Notes: a model not told the origin generated them from the letters alone. A DNA stretch of 64,000 nucleotides from Mansonella perstans (GCA_037074765.1 JBAMDO010000186.1:1-64000); one strand, 5' to 3'. Positions 23,601 to 36,845 are shown, counted from the first letter of the stretch. Translations and numbers: made by a program.

Positions 23601-23990
23601 GAGGGTCTTAAATTAAAACCCATAATTGATCGAGTGGGGAATAGATGAAGAATAAGGACATTTTCATTTAATTTAATCCTAATTAATTAACTATATGCTT
23701 TACTGAATATATACTGCGAAATAAGGGAATATTTTAGTTAATACTTATGCATAGCAATGAATCCGATTTAGTGCTCGCGAAACTTCGAATCTGAAAAGGC
23801 TCGTTTGTAATATTTAAAGTAATGATCTGATTTTTCGTGAGCTCTAGAACGTCACTATTCCATAAGGTTACTATTTAATCTGTTCAAATACCTAATCTGT
23901 TTCTAGGTATACCATAATACGCTGAAATACAGAATAACATTCATGTGAAATTCCGGAAAACTTAAGAACCTAACAGAAAAACTTTGAAAA
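20649..23990. other. Gene-poor AT-rich stretch with weak coding-like traces
   Basis: Short runs such as DKYQCQICYPSF near 20915 and REYYGDTSR near 21620 have coding-like composition. They end in stops within a few dozen residues and have no convincing splice partners. The rest is low-complexity AT-rich DNA. Confidence 0.45.
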
Positions 23991-25117
23991 TTAGACTTCA
24001 AAAATTTCTGCTACAAGCGAAAAGCACCTATCAAAGATGACACAAATCACTAACCGTAATTTAGCAAAAACAGCCACATTCATTTCAATTTCTTCGCCAT
24101 CAACAATCAACCAAATCTTTGGATGCAAACTTTTCCGAATATTCGAATTAGCTACTACTACATCAATACCCCATTTTATATCGTCATCCATTTTCGTTTT
24201 CGTGTGCCATAAGCGTAATATATGTTGCTTATTCTGGAAAAGAAAATTAAATGCTAAATGATTCAAGAGTGATTCAAAATTCAAGAAACTGATTCAAAAA
24301 TGATAAATGATTGTAAGAAACAAAAACTGCAAAAAAAGCATATTTTTGAATTTTTTAACAAATTTTGATATATTGAAAAGATCGTATGTTTATCACACAC
24401 ATATGCGAATTTCCGTAGAAATACATTACAACAAACCGAATCAGAAAAATTGCTGCATTCCAACAAGAAATTCGGATCATCATGTTTCGTCAATTGATTC
24501 AATTCTCGCAACACAGAAAATAGTTCCATCATTGATTTTGGATCAACATTCATGTATTCAGTAGCATCAAATGGCATTCTCATTCTCACGCTTTGCCATG
24601 CTTCTGAAAAAGAATAAACTAAATGAAAATCAAAATAAAATACAAATTTTATAAAGTGATCAAAATTTAATGCACACAAATAAAATCGTATAAAATCAAT
24701 CAAAAGCTGAAACACTTCCAAATATCGCATTATACTAGCATCTACTTGTAACATTTCTTTAAAGTAGAAATTTTCAAATGAAACATTCATATTTGGTGTT
24801 TACATCAAGATGAATCAATGGAGTAATAAAAAACATATTAGCTCATCGCTTAATCAATGCTTATATCTTTAATATTTCCAAAAAAAAAAGAAAAAAAAAA
24901 CAGTTCAACAGATAACATTTAAAAGAAAGATACAAATTAAGCATTTAAAATGTAATAGAAATTTTAAATAAGGCAATTTTAAATTTTAAATAAACTATTT
25001 CGAATTGATTTAAATCTTGCAACTTTGGTAAAATTGGATAAAAACGAACCAGTAATAATATCTGGATCCAGATTCGTATCCATTAAACCATTAAGTACGT
25101 GAATTACGTAGTATTTC
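23991..25117 (-). CDS. COMM-domain (COMMD family) protein, 5' end not found
   Basis: Three exons are clear: 25117-25053 approximately (KYYVIHVLNGLMDTN...), 24437-24603 (EAWQSVRMRMPFDATEYMN ...), and 24233 down to 23991. They join in phase. The last contains the COMM signature: WGIDVVVANSNIRKSLHP followed by a short strand pair and VAVFAKLR. COMMD proteins are about 200 residues and form the heteromeric Commander complex, which works with retriever in endosomal cargo recycling and also affects copper and NF-kB regulation. About 60 N-terminal residues are missing; a candidate first exon near 25555 does not fit the phase. The terminal part KLR-LVICVIFDR-CFSLVAEIFEV holds a 9-residue stretch discussed in the findings. 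Which COMMD (1-10) it is cannot be decided. Confidence 0.7.
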
Positions 25118-25910
25118 CTGGAAAAAAAAAACACAAATTGATCTAATTAGCAAAATATAGCAATATATAAAATTTAATCCATACAAAATTAACAAATTAT
25201 ATTCACTTTAAATTAGCATAAAAATAAAGTTAGCTTTTTTTTGGCTAATTGAATTACAACCTTTTCAATAAATTTTGAAATGTTTTTAAAATGCGACAAT
25301 ACACATACGTTATTTCTGACATTTTATATATTTCATTAATCTTTGCTAATTATTTATTTATTAAATCAATCGATTTATTTATTTATTATAAGTCGAAATT
25401 ATCGATTTATTTATTAAATCGAAATTATTAAATCCTACAACTTATCGATTTATTTATTACTCTCCAGTAAAATTTCTGCAATACTTTGTTTTTTTTCGTA
25501 ATTTTCGGCAACTTTTCTTTTACTCTCTTTAGATTACTTCTACTACAACAGTCATATATTTGCATGTTTTTTGAATCACTGCAAAATATATTATATCACA
25601 AAATTTTATCAATCTCTTTATCAATTTATCAATCTCTGTCGTCTCAGGTTATTAGTACTGTTTTCATGGGGTTTGAAATGAATGTGAAATTTGTAGAGTA
25701 AATAAATTGAAATTAAATTATCAAATGATTTATTGTTTGTAAAATGTAATTTCAAAAAACATAACTCAAAGTTACTAATATTATGGAATGAAAGAAATAG
25801 TATTGAAATTTAAAATGTAAAAATTTCTCAAAAATATTATTTCCAAGTATTCATAATTTTAAAATTGTTTATGAAAAGGTTTGAAGAATTAAATTTAAAA
25901 ATTTTTGCAG
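25118..25910. other. Divergent intergenic region between COMMD and JMJD4 genes
   Basis: The two genes are transcribed away from each other. The interval holds AT-rich DNA with an imperfect repeat of cgatttatttatt and gaaatta motifs at 25365-25460. It must contain the missing COMMD first exon(s) and probably both promoters. Confidence 0.5.
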
Positions 25911-25916
25911 ATATTA

Positions 25917-25958
25917 ATGAAAAGTGAAGAAGGCAATGATGGAAAGACAATTGTATGA
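25917..25958 (+). promoter_or_regulatory. Upstream ORF overlapping the JMJD4 start
   Basis: ATG at 25917 is the first ATG after the acceptor. It opens a 13-codon frame (MKSEEGNDGKTIV) ending at TGA 25956-25958, beyond the main ATG at 25936 and in another frame. If the mature 5' end is at the acceptor, ribosomes meet this ATG first. Confidence 0.5.
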
Positions 25959-28701
25959 TAGTGTATCATTTCCGATGATATGCTTAGAAGAAACAAAAGC
26001 GCTTGATATATTCATTGATTTCATGTTGAAAAATCAACCTTGTAGAATGTACACCAAAGCAATGGCTAAATGGAAAAGTCGACAGCAATGGGTGAAATAT
26101 GTGAATGGGAAAAGTACTATAAATATCGAATTTTTCATCAAACAATATGGTTAATTTTTAATGCTTCAGAAAAAAAAAAAAAATTCAAAAGATAACTTCA
26201 TCTGGAAACTTTATTGCAATTGGATCATAGTTATGTGATAAAGCAGAAGCATTTAAACGAACGTTCGCAGCATTTTAATTCAAATAGGTTAAGTAAATTG
26301 TATTAGTAATGTGATAAACAATTAGTACTGATTATTACCGACTTTTTCAAATTAATTCATAGTCTTATTAACAGTAAATCATTTTTTTTTTTTTTTTGGT
26401 TTATGCCAGTTCTTTTCTATTTAAGCTATTATTCTTTTTAATTTGTTCATTTTGTAAATCATTGCTTATCTTTTGCTACCACGATAAGATTGTTATTCAC
26501 ATTATAGGACATATGGAAGTACCTTTGATCAGAGAAGAAACTGATGAGAGAATGGAAAACTGTGGAAAATGTATAGATTATGAGGGAAGGCCTTTATGTT
26601 CTGGAAACTTTAGGCAATGTGAGAAAATGAAGCTCAAGGATTATATCGAAATGATGCGAAATGATAATGGATCAAATAATTTTGGCTATGCCAAAGATTG
26701 GCATTTTCAACAGTATGTTAATGGTAGTTTGTGAATTTTTTTTTCATGAATTTTTCTTTAAATCCTAACTTTTCAATAATCTGTCATTTGCAGAGAATCG
26801 GGGACATCCTACGAAATGTATGGATTACCATCAGTTTTACATTTCGATTGGATAAACAATGAGCCATGGTCAGGTGATGAGCGTAATCAACTGGGCGACT
26901 ATCGCTTCGTTTATTTTGGAGCTAAAAATACTTGGTTTGTTCGGCCTTATTGGAATAGATTAGTAAATAAATGCACTTTATATGAAATATATCTTCGTTC
27001 AGATTCTTTCATAAATTCATTTTAAAAAAGCAAAGGAAAGAAAAAAGTAAATAATGCAAGACAGAACAAATTTTATAGTTAAAGATAGTTCTATTAGAAG
27101 AAGACTATAAACTTTCTGTAATGGAACACTTTTTAAAAAATGAGCCATCGAAATTAGTGCGATAGGGCATATTTAAGATTGGGAAAAAATAAATTAATTA
27201 ATGATTTTCAAAAGCATGTTGAAATTTTAGAAATCAGTCTCGCAGATGGCAGTTTTATTTTGCTCAAGTTCAAAATGCGAAACACTGGAAGTAATGAAAG
27301 TTTTTGTAGGACGCCATTTCACGCTGATGTGATGAGTTCGTATAGTTGGTCAGCCAATATTTGCGGGCGAAAACTTTGGTATTTTGTATTACCGAACGAT
27401 GAGGAATGCTTCAGAATTGATCGTGACACGTTTGTAAAGGATATTCGAACGATTCAAGACAAATGGTGCAACGCTAATGTCATATCATTCATTCAGGAAG
27501 AAGGGGAAATTGTTTTCGTTCCTTCCAACTGGTATCATCAAGTGCATAATTTGGTCAGTACATTTTTGGAAATCATTAATTTAAAACGTGTAAAAACATC
27601 AAATCTAAAGGAATATTCTTTTTAAAGGACTGTTTGTTATATAATTAGAAAATTGTATCTGCTCTTGGTCGATTTTCGAAATAACTTGAAGATTCCAACA
27701 TCATTCAGTTTCTTTTTTCTCCTTCCAATGATTTCGTTATCAACAATATAAATTGCATAATTGTCAAGGTCAAAATACGATGCATTTCCAACTTGTTTCC
27801 AGAAATAGTCCCATTATTGCTTTGATCCTAACCCATTATTATGGTCGCTATGTTGGGATAAGCTTTTCAAGTTATAATTTGTGGGAATTTTGCTACACGA
27901 ACTATTGCAGATAGCAATTTCGAAATTTAGGAAGATACGATTTCTATCAATCATAATTTTATTAATGCGGGCAATATGGATTTGATTGTTGAACTGATAG
28001 TCAAACGTTTAATAGATATAGACAAGGAATTAGCCGATTGTAGATCTTGTTTCTCCGCTACGGAATACAACAGCTATTGCGAGGTAATCATCATATGTGT
28101 GTTTGTTTATTGGAGTCATGCTTCTTAATGATCTAGATATGTTTCGTAGAAATCTCTCGGACATTTAATTGCCATTCGAACTGTAGAAAAAAGTAAGATT
28201 ATCGCAAAAATAAATTTTTATCAAAATTGTTTTCTGTGATGCGAAGATTTTTGTTTCTTTATAAGCAAAAATGTTTTAAATAATTGCAAGTAGATTACTC
28301 GCTCTAGCAGATAATTTCGTAGGCAACTGCAATAGCTTCTTATTTAACATTGCATTTAGCCTGCATGCTAATATATTCCTTTTTTCTTGCAGAAGATATT
28401 GACTGCAGATATTCGGGTAAACATAGCGCAACTCAGTTCATTACTTCAATTGATCATAGATGATCGAGGAAATGATGTAAACGAGTGCTGGATTTGTCCA
28501 CGACATCGCTCAATTTTGGAGTGCAAAAAGGATTGCAACTGTTTAGAATTCATGCGAGCAGTAATTCAAACATATTGTATTTGTCAAATGGAAAACGACG
28601 AAATCTGTAGTAATTGTTTAAATTTCATGAAACAGTATGAAATTTCCGTTGCTGCTGAATGCCTAGCGCGAGTTCGTTCTATCGAAAAAGAAAGGAACTG
28701 A
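25936..28701 (+). CDS. jmjd-4: JMJD4-type JmjC lysyl hydroxylase (421 aa)
   Basis: Six exons join in phase: 25936-26149, 26508-26712, 26794-26934, 27310-27553, 27931-28083 and 28393-28701 (1266 bases). JMJD4 is an Fe(II)/2-oxoglutarate oxygenase that hydroxylates a lysine of the translation release factor eRF1. Matching features are DWIN...DYRFVYFGAKNTWTPFHADVM, with Fe ligands His191 and Asp193; YSWSANICGRKLWY; GEIVFVPSNWYHQVHN with distal His263; and EDTISINHNFINAGN. Length agrees with the human protein (about 420-460). The exon starts just after TTTTTGCAG, suggesting trans-splicing. An in-frame TGA upstream supports the ATG at 25936 (or the next, 25939). A short overlapping upstream ORF precedes it. 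Confidence 0.93.
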
Positions 28702-29007
28702 TCATTTGAGCTAATTTAGATTGGTTCCGAAAATCAAATATTTTTGGATCATTGCTTTCATTTTTCTATTACAATGTTCCAGTAAAAAGTGATGTATAAT
28801 GGTGGTCGTAAGCAGTGTCTTACTTCAATATGTTATAAGATATGCTCTTCTTTTCATCCATAGTCTACAAGAAATTGAACTATATAAGTTACATCTAAAG
28901 CAACCAGTTCAAATCAACGGGAAGTTTGGGATTGGGCGTTGAATGAAGATAATAATCTTTAACTATCATTTATCAGTGGAAAGCAGTTCCTCAGAATATC
29001 CCGGTTT

Positions 29008-30600
29008 TTAGTTCTGCATATGCTGCATATATTTAGATAACAGTATCAGCTTGAAATTTTTTTCCTCAGCATTAAATATTTTTTCCACACTCAAGAATTG
29101 GATGAACGAAAGTACTCTGTACATTATCGTGTTGCAATAATTTGCCAATTTTTTAATTTTAGTAATATTTACAGCAAACTCAGTTTCATAAAAAATTTCT
29201 TGTGCATCGAACTGTTCCTGCACAAGTTGATTATAAAAATCTTGATCTCTTTGATAACGTATTTTACTGCACAGATATATCACCGTATCGTAATCGCTAG
29301 CATCCCGAAACAATTTCATTAACGATTCAAATGTAACGCCACCATAGATAAGATCAGCTCCTAGAATAACCTGAAAAATAACAATCAGAGTTTGCATTCG
29401 CGAAATTTAGATGAAAAAGAAATTTTACTACGATATTCTTCTTTACTGGATATAAAAGCTCTTCTAATTATCCCATCTGGAAGATAAATTTCTTCTATTA
29501 TAATGTACCATTTGTAAATAGAGAGAACATTGAAAATTTTGAGTAAAGGTCTAAATTTTAAAAAAATTAAAATCTAATAGATTTTTTCTATTACATACAC
29601 AAACGTCTCTGTGATAAAATCACTAGGTAAAACAAGGGACAAAAAGAAGAATATTTCTAAATAAGCTGTTTCCTAAGTCCCCTTATATTCTTTTTCAACA
29701 GAGGAATTACATACCTGATATTTTTGCGATAATTTGTCAACATTCCAATCAAATGCGAAAATTTTTATGTCACAGTCATTATTTGCATTCCGCCGAATAT
29801 TCTCTTCCAGTAAACTTAGAGCACTTACTCGATCTGTCGCATGGATAAGCTTAGCATTTTGATAACTTGAGACGATACTTGGCAAACCCAATCCAGCACC
29901 AAGTTCCAGTACCGTCCGATTCGCTACTAGTTCTGGATGTTCCGAGATATATCGAGCCAAGACAATGCTCTTAAAAGATAATTAGGCATAAGAAGTAGTA
30001 ATAGAATGTTTTAGCACGACTATTTGAACTTTGTTAGTTACATTATGAAGTTGACATTTTAACAGTTTCCACATGATTCCACACAATCAAACTTAAATTC
30101 CGTCATAAAAATACCAAAACGTTCGATTCCTGTTCAATTTAGAAAAAAATAAAAGGATTCTGTTATGTTAGGAAGAAATTCCTGCATGTATTAGTCTATA
30201 TCATTTAAATAATACAAATACCGAAAAAGTGGAAAACTAATAGCTTTTTATCATTAAGTATCTTGCTAATGTATTATGTGTATCATGTTAATATGTTATT
30301 AACAGCACTAATATTAAGTACAGGTGAGTAATTACTATCAAAAAAACATACCGAATCCCAAATAACTCCAGCGACTCCATTCTGTTGCCAATTTTGATGT
30401 AGTTGAAATATTCGTCCATTAATTGTTACATTTCTATGATCACTAGAGAATTCTCGCAATATCATAGGTTTCACATATGGTATCAAAGCGGAACAATGTT
30501 CATCTTTATCCGTATCGGACATATTAAGAAGCACCAGTGATGAAATAACATTGATACTGCTACCAAAATACAATAAAAGCAGAAGGCTACATGCAACCAT
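29008..30600 (-). CDS. METTL21-like protein-lysine methyltransferase (about 288 aa)
   Basis: Three exons in phase: 30352-30600, 29715-29969 and 29008-29370. It belongs to the seven-beta-strand SAM-dependent methyltransferases of family 16, which methylate lysines on chaperones and translation factors. Signatures are GVIWDS-SIVLARYI, motif I VLELGAGLGLPS (about 103-114), a post-I acidic residue in HATDR, and ILGADLIYGG with the following DTVIYLCSKIRYQRD. The first 25 residues are strongly hydrophobic, unusual for this family. The true start may be the Met before SDTDKDEH, with ttttggtag about 50 bases upstream as acceptor. The last 45 or so residues after TKIKK look unlike the family and may be intron or UTR. 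The substrate cannot be inferred. Confidence 0.75.
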
Positions 30601-31840
30601 CTATATCATTTTCGGTAATTCAAAAAAAAAAATCCCTAAAATTTGCGGAAAAATGTAATTTTAGCATCAACATCTTCGACTTTAAACAGGTTTTCATTGA
30701 AATATAAAGAAATAAGTAAAGACCGAGAATATGGTATAAGTGAAAGTGAAGTTATCATTGCTGAAAGGTCAAATATGGATTTAAAAAAGAGAGGTCAGGA
30801 ATGCAAATAAATTAAAATCAAAGATTGTAACTTCATTACTAATGCTGCAAAATGCATTCATAGGATTTCTCGGTAAACATTCATAGGATTTCTCGACAAA
30901 TAATTACGAAAAAAAAAATATTCTAAAAACAAAACACCTGAACTGGTCATGCAAGAATACTTAGATTTAGTAATAATTAAAAGATTAACAATTCTGCAAA
31001 ATTAATAGCAACTCAGCAACTATGTAAGTGAAATCCCGAAATGTATCAATAATTTTGCATGGCCTCTGTAACATTTGTAAAATTTGCACTGAGAAAACTT
31101 CCAAATCCTCGTCACTGAGAAAACCTCCAAATCCTCATCACTGAGAAAACTTCCAGATTCCCGGGGAATTTTCCAGGAAAAATGTAATCGAATTACCAAA
31201 ATCCACCCAATAGATCAATGTTCGAGTTGCGACAAATGTAATTCTAACAATTAAGTTGATGTGATAGTTTATTTTGTGATTGGTATATTTGTGTGCTAGT
31301 AACTTAGTCCGGAGTAAAGTTTTTCCGGAATCTCTTTTCTGGAATTCCTTTAAATATGTTATTTTAGTGAATGATAAAATTTAGAAGAGATATCAAATAG
31401 TTTTGAATTTCAGAAAAAACAAAAAAAATTGTCAACCATTTAATTAATAACAGAAATAAACAAAAATGAATTAGATAATGAGAAGTGATGTTATAGAAGA
31501 TGAAATTGACTGATCAGATTGGTAAGAATATTTTTTGATTAGAATAAAATGATCATTTTTGTATCTTAAACACTACAGCTATTTCTATCAAATGATTTTT
31601 ATTTCGATTAATTGATTTACTAAATAATTTAATAATTTAATGATTACAAATTTCTAATTTATTAATTTTTTTTAACAGTCCAAATACAAATTTAATATTC
31701 TCTTATCCATATCGGAATAAATATCAGAAATGAAGAGGAAATGTTGATTAAATAAATTTAAATGAAATTATTGCATTATTCATATTTACAAAGTGTTTAT
31801 TTTATTCTTCAATTATAACATTTTTTTTTCGTTCTTCCAG
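30601..31840. other. Divergent intergenic region between methyltransferase and PHF12 genes
   Basis: This AT-rich interval separates two genes pointing away from each other. It contains a three-copy 26-bp repeat at 31087-31164 and a two-copy 24-bp repeat (cattcataggatttctcg) at 30861-30900. No exon is seen. Confidence 0.5.
31087..31164. repeat. 26-bp tandem repeat, three copies
   Basis: Successive units starting cactgagaaaac begin at 31087, 31113 and 31139 with one or two differences each. Confidence 0.9.
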
Positions 31841-31873
31841 ATATATAAATGTACTGATAATAATTATAGTATC

Positions 31874-34800
31874 ATGAATAACGAGATCAAAGATTGCAAT
31901 GAACCTATATATGATCAGGATACTGGCCTTCTTGAGGTATTTTCTTTTTTTCTTTTTATTTTTCTATTCAATTAAATTTTTCATATTTCTCTGTCGTAAT
32001 TTTCAATTATTTCATTTTTGTATAATTTACTTATCTCTCAAATTGTTTGCAATACTTTTCGGATATTTGTAATAGCATTATTTTGCATATTTATGCATGT
32101 TATTTGCATATTTTTGTATGTTATATGCATATTTATACCAGTATGTGTATGTGTGTGTATGTTTGCAGTGGTATAGTGTAGACGATTGATATCTGCGTAT
32201 TTGTATAAATAAGAATCAACTGATACTTTGACCACTGTTTAGTTGAAAAGTAAGGGTGATTAATTTATTAGGCTAGAAAAATAACACTTTTACGTAAGTT
32301 TTACGTAAGGGATTTTGATAGTACACTTACGATTTGCTGTACTACGTGTATTATTAATTCAGTCACAGTGATCGGGAAATAATCATTGCGATAAATTAAT
32401 AATTATATGAGTAATATATGGGTAACAGAACTACTGAATGAGTGAAATGGTAAATCATAGGAATGATAGAATTAAGAAGAGATAATGTATATTAGATCAA
32501 GAAATAGATCAGTCCTATTTACTAGCAAGATTGTATGAATTAAGCAATATTTAATGCAAGGAAAGAGTAAATGAAAATGAATACTTCAAGATAATTTTTT
32601 AATCTGAACGATAATGAGAAAAATATGATTCACTATTATCTGTTTCATTCATTGCAGTATATCGAGGCTTGTACTGCGTGTCCAACAACAAGCAGTAAAA
32701 CAAAGAAGGTATCATCGTCGGTGGTAAAAGAAAAACCAACTCGACGTTGGAAATCTATAAATTCACAATACTGCAGTTCTTGCATGGTTCTTTTGAAATT
32801 TATTTTTGAAATTGGATATCTTGAAAATCAACATATGATGAAAATCTGTTATTTATTTAAATTTAAAAATTTGAGGTTAGATTATTCTTAAGATCCCAAA
32901 TGATTGCTCTTTTATCAAATATCACTATTATCATTTTGTAATATTTTTGCAGGAAGGTGGTGAGCTTTTATGCTGCGATCGTTGTCCAGCATCATTCCAT
33001 TTGATGTGTCATGAACCACCCATTGAACGAAGTTCTATTCCAAGCGGAAAATGGTTATGTAATCGTTGTATGCATGCAGTGGCACATGATACCAGTCCAA
33101 GGGTAATCAAAAAAGCATTGAAATTGGTAAAATGATATTTTTAATTTTCTGGCAACTTTATAATGTAGATATTCTATAGCAATATCAGTAGCTCAAATCG
33201 CTAAAAAATCTTATCTCAGTTAAATCTAAGGTAACGACCTGGGCATCTAACATGTTTCTAACGGAAAAGGAAATTATATAAAATGATTTTGGCAGTTAAC
33301 TTCCAGAATAATTGACATGCTGATATAATCATTAGCATTTTATCAAATCAAATCAGCAGCTTTGGTATTGTCCATCATTTTTTCGGTTCATTAACATATG
33401 TTTTTGATGCATGTCCTTATGAGAATTCCGTTAATCAATGTCATCATATTTGTTTTTTTCACGAAGCCATAGGTACAAAAACTTCATGAACTTTCATTTT
33501 TGCTTCAAATGAAATAATTTTCCTTTATTTGCATTTTTTTTTCTTTTTTTTTTATAGGATGTTGAGTGTTCCTCATTAGATACACACCGCAATCATGCGA
33601 TATCTGGTAATAAGGAACAAAATGCTGATAATGGCCTTAGCGCGTTAGCAGTATTAGCTGATGCAGCTTTGGCCACAAACGCTGAGCAGTTCTCCTTACC
33701 GCATGAATTATCTCGTGAAATTCCGCCTTTACCCTTTGATGAACGATTGACATCCACACAATTATTACCACCGCCGAAAGCAGTCTGTCATCTTTGCGCA
33801 TCGTTAGTTGATCTTTTTGCAATTTCTTTTTAAAGAAAATTGTGATTGCTAGCCGTTCCACGACACACTTTTGAATATTCTTTTGCTACAAAAACTTCAG
33901 AGAATTCCTCTTTCTTCATCGCAATGAATAAAAATAAAAAACGATGGCTAAAAATTTTCTAGAAATTTTGCAAAAAAAGTAAGGAATGATCCAAGAAAAA
34001 TAAGTAAGCAGGCATAAGTGCACTTTTTAGGACAGTTAAAACGATGCATTTTTAGCTTAAAACTGACATTTTGCTGAATTGATGGAGACGACTGGTTAAT
34101 TTTTATCTTGTATATCTATAAGGAAGTTTGTCGTTTTTGTCCACTTTAGTTTTTATGATAAATCAAAATCATTCTTTTCATTTCCTTACTTGAAATTGCA
34201 GGAGAAATGAAAATTCGACAATGATTCAGTGTGATTTTTGTTCACTTTGTTACCATCTCGATTGCCTTACACCTCCTCTTCCTTCGGTACCAAAAGATAA
34301 ATGGATGTGTCCAGCTCATGTGGAGCATATTTTGGTTAGATAAATTATATGTACATATGTATATTTAATGATTGGTTGATTATCATTTATTTGTTTGTTT
34401 GTCAGAAATGGTTTTATCTTTTGTTTTTTCTTTAGTTTTATGTTGAAAATATGTGCATGTATGATAAAAACGCGGAAAAGGGACAAAATCATCTAGATAT
34501 TTTGATAATTATGACTTATAATTTTACTCTGTTATAGAAACTTTGTTTATTTCCTAAAAAGGTAGAAAGAATTGGATTTTTTTAATATCACCGTGAAAGT
34601 AGAGCACATTTATATTTTTATCAAAGTTTAGTAAATTCAAACATTTATATACCAACAACATTCCAGGATCGAAAATTATCGAAAACACTTTCGTTGCGTA
34701 AGCGATTACATATCTGGGGGAAATATGCTAGGCAACCGGTTGATGAACATTTGATCAAAGTTTCATTCCTCAAAAAAAGTCGTCTGGAACGAGAAACCGC

Positions 34801-36810
34801 TGTCGAAGCAGGAGATGCCACTGCTAAGGTTGTTTGATCTTTTATTTTTTTCTTCCAACTTTAAGTGCTTGTAATTTATTTTTATTTGCAATTTCTTTTT
34901 TTTTTCTTTTCTGTTCTGGTTTTACAGCTTCTATCTGATGATAACTTCTTTTTTCTTTTGCTGCCAGTTATTTTTTGAGGTTTTTTTTTGGCTCCTAACA
35001 TTTCTTGCTTGATTTTCTCTGTTTTATTTTCAGTGAATGAATAGGAATAACAGATTTCTATAAATCAAGCATGACATCAAAATCACAACAACATGTTAGG
35101 CAGAACTATTTTGGTTCTCTTTTAGAAAGAAAACCAGTACACTTTATGCCGCATTGTTTAAATTTCTGGTTACTTAATAAATAATAGTTTCAGTGAATTT
35201 TTATATCTGATTTCAATTTTTAGAAAAATGGTCCATATTTTTCCGTCCCTGATTGCATCAAGAAATTGTATGAAACACGATGGAACCGATGGAAAAAGGA
35301 TGAGTTGCCGAGTGAAAAAGAGCAAGATTTGTGGTTTCGAAGTATTGTGCGAATGCAAAAAATGCAGGTTGAACTGGATTTATCCAGGGATACAAATAAC
35401 GATTTGGTTGAAAAGCAGGATAGCGATATCTCCGAGAAGATAGCGGATGTTGCGAATGAATCAGTGACTGTGAAAGCTACAGAAGCGAAGCCTCAATTAG
35501 AGTCGCAAAGCGATATTAATGTTCAGTGTTCTGGTTTGGTAGGATTTTAATTTGAAACTTAGTTTTCCTTTTAAAATATGGAAAATCTTTAATTTCTAGA
35601 ATTTATAATTAAGTTTCGCCACTTATTTTACCTTTTCAGGCAAATTTTATAGAACTGCCATTATTAAGGCGCATTCGACGCGGCTGCTTATCATTAATGG
35701 AAAATCCAGCGAATGTAGAGTATCGTATTATTGGTTCTCTTGCTTGTCAAAGATTGGAGCAGTTGCTCTCTACTGCTGAGAGCTCTCGAAATATTAGGGA
35801 AATGAAATTTGAAAAAGGTTAATCTTCTAAATACTTTCATGTTTATTAGTGAACAGAGAAATCACATAAAGAATAAAATCAATGAAATAAATAGATAATA
35901 GCAGTACTGCAAAAAGTATTTTTTGTTCGGTGTCAACGAGTGTCGCCGTCTCTGATTCGTACGTTTAAGAGTTTTCTTTCCTTCAGTAAAAAAGTGATAT
36001 TTTGTTCAAATATTTTAATTGGAAAAAAAATCAAATTTCATCTAATTTCTTTTGGTTCAGAAATTTTACACGATGATTTGCCAGTACTAGCCGTGCTAAA
36101 AGCCAATGATATGGATGCTTACCCTATACAACAAGTGAACACAACTATAGGCATCGATTCTTCCTGCAATTTTAATCTCAGAAAGGTTGCACCGCTTTGT
36201 CGTGCAATCGCTGGACGTCATGCTGTGTTACTGTTTAACAAAGTATGTTTTTCTATCATTTTTGATCCAATATTGTTGTTGCATTTTAATGATTTACGTT
36301 GCATTTCTTTGTTTTTTCGCAGCGTTTAACCTATGCCTTCTCACTGATTTTCCGTTAGATTAACTTTCTTGTTGAAAAATTCAAGATTTCAAATTAATTC
36401 AGGTTAGCGACAAATAAATTGGTCTTTTTCGTTTGACCTCATATGAAGTTGGATTTAATAGATATAAATATAAATCTCTTGCAAATTTCTGGTTCAGCAA
36501 ATGAACGGACTGGATGATTTTGATTAGAAAAAAGAAACTATGATGACGAAATTGTAATTTAATGCATTAATTAAACAGTTTAAAATTTTGATTTTTTTTT
36601 AAGGTTTCTCGACGATTTGAGCTCCTTCTAAAGCATGGTGATCGTTTTCGTGTCGATGGAATAACATATGGGAATAGTACACCAAATATTCTTCTTTGTT
36701 CATGTACAGCCTCTAGCAGTACGAATTACAAACATGAAATTGCTTACTTGCGTCATGGAAGTATCATTGATATCGGATGTGCACGATTGATCTTTGCATC
36801 GTTCTTTTAG
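31874..36810 (+). CDS. PHF12/Pf1-like protein: two PHD fingers and FHA-like domain (587 aa)
   Basis: Ten exons in phase: 31874-31936, 32658-32786, 32953-33102, 33558-33802, 34202-34334, 34667-34828, 35224-35538, 35640-35817, 36061-36242 and 36604-36810. PHF12 (Pf1) is a chromatin reader that links MRG15 to the Sin3-HDAC corepressor complex. PHD1 (about 58-103) reads [17 protein letters not shown] then FHLMC and WLCNRC. PHD2 (about 190-236) reads [17 protein letters not shown] and WMCPAH. The segment after PHD2 matches the family ([15 protein letters not shown]). The last 130 residues resemble the FHA-like end ([15 protein letters not shown] ... [17 protein letters not shown]). Human PHF12 is about 1000 residues, so the middle is much shorter here. 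AATAAA at 36840-36845. The first exon follows CTTCCAG, so it may be trans-spliced. Confidence 0.9.
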
Positions 36811-36845
36811 GAAATGGTTTATGTTTTTTAGAATTGTAGAATAAA

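Noticed and set aside
27790..27860. TTTCCAG acceptor followed by short open stretch inside a JMJD4 intron
   Set aside because: No phase-compatible donor, and the direct join to 27931 reproduces the conserved JMJD4 sequence.
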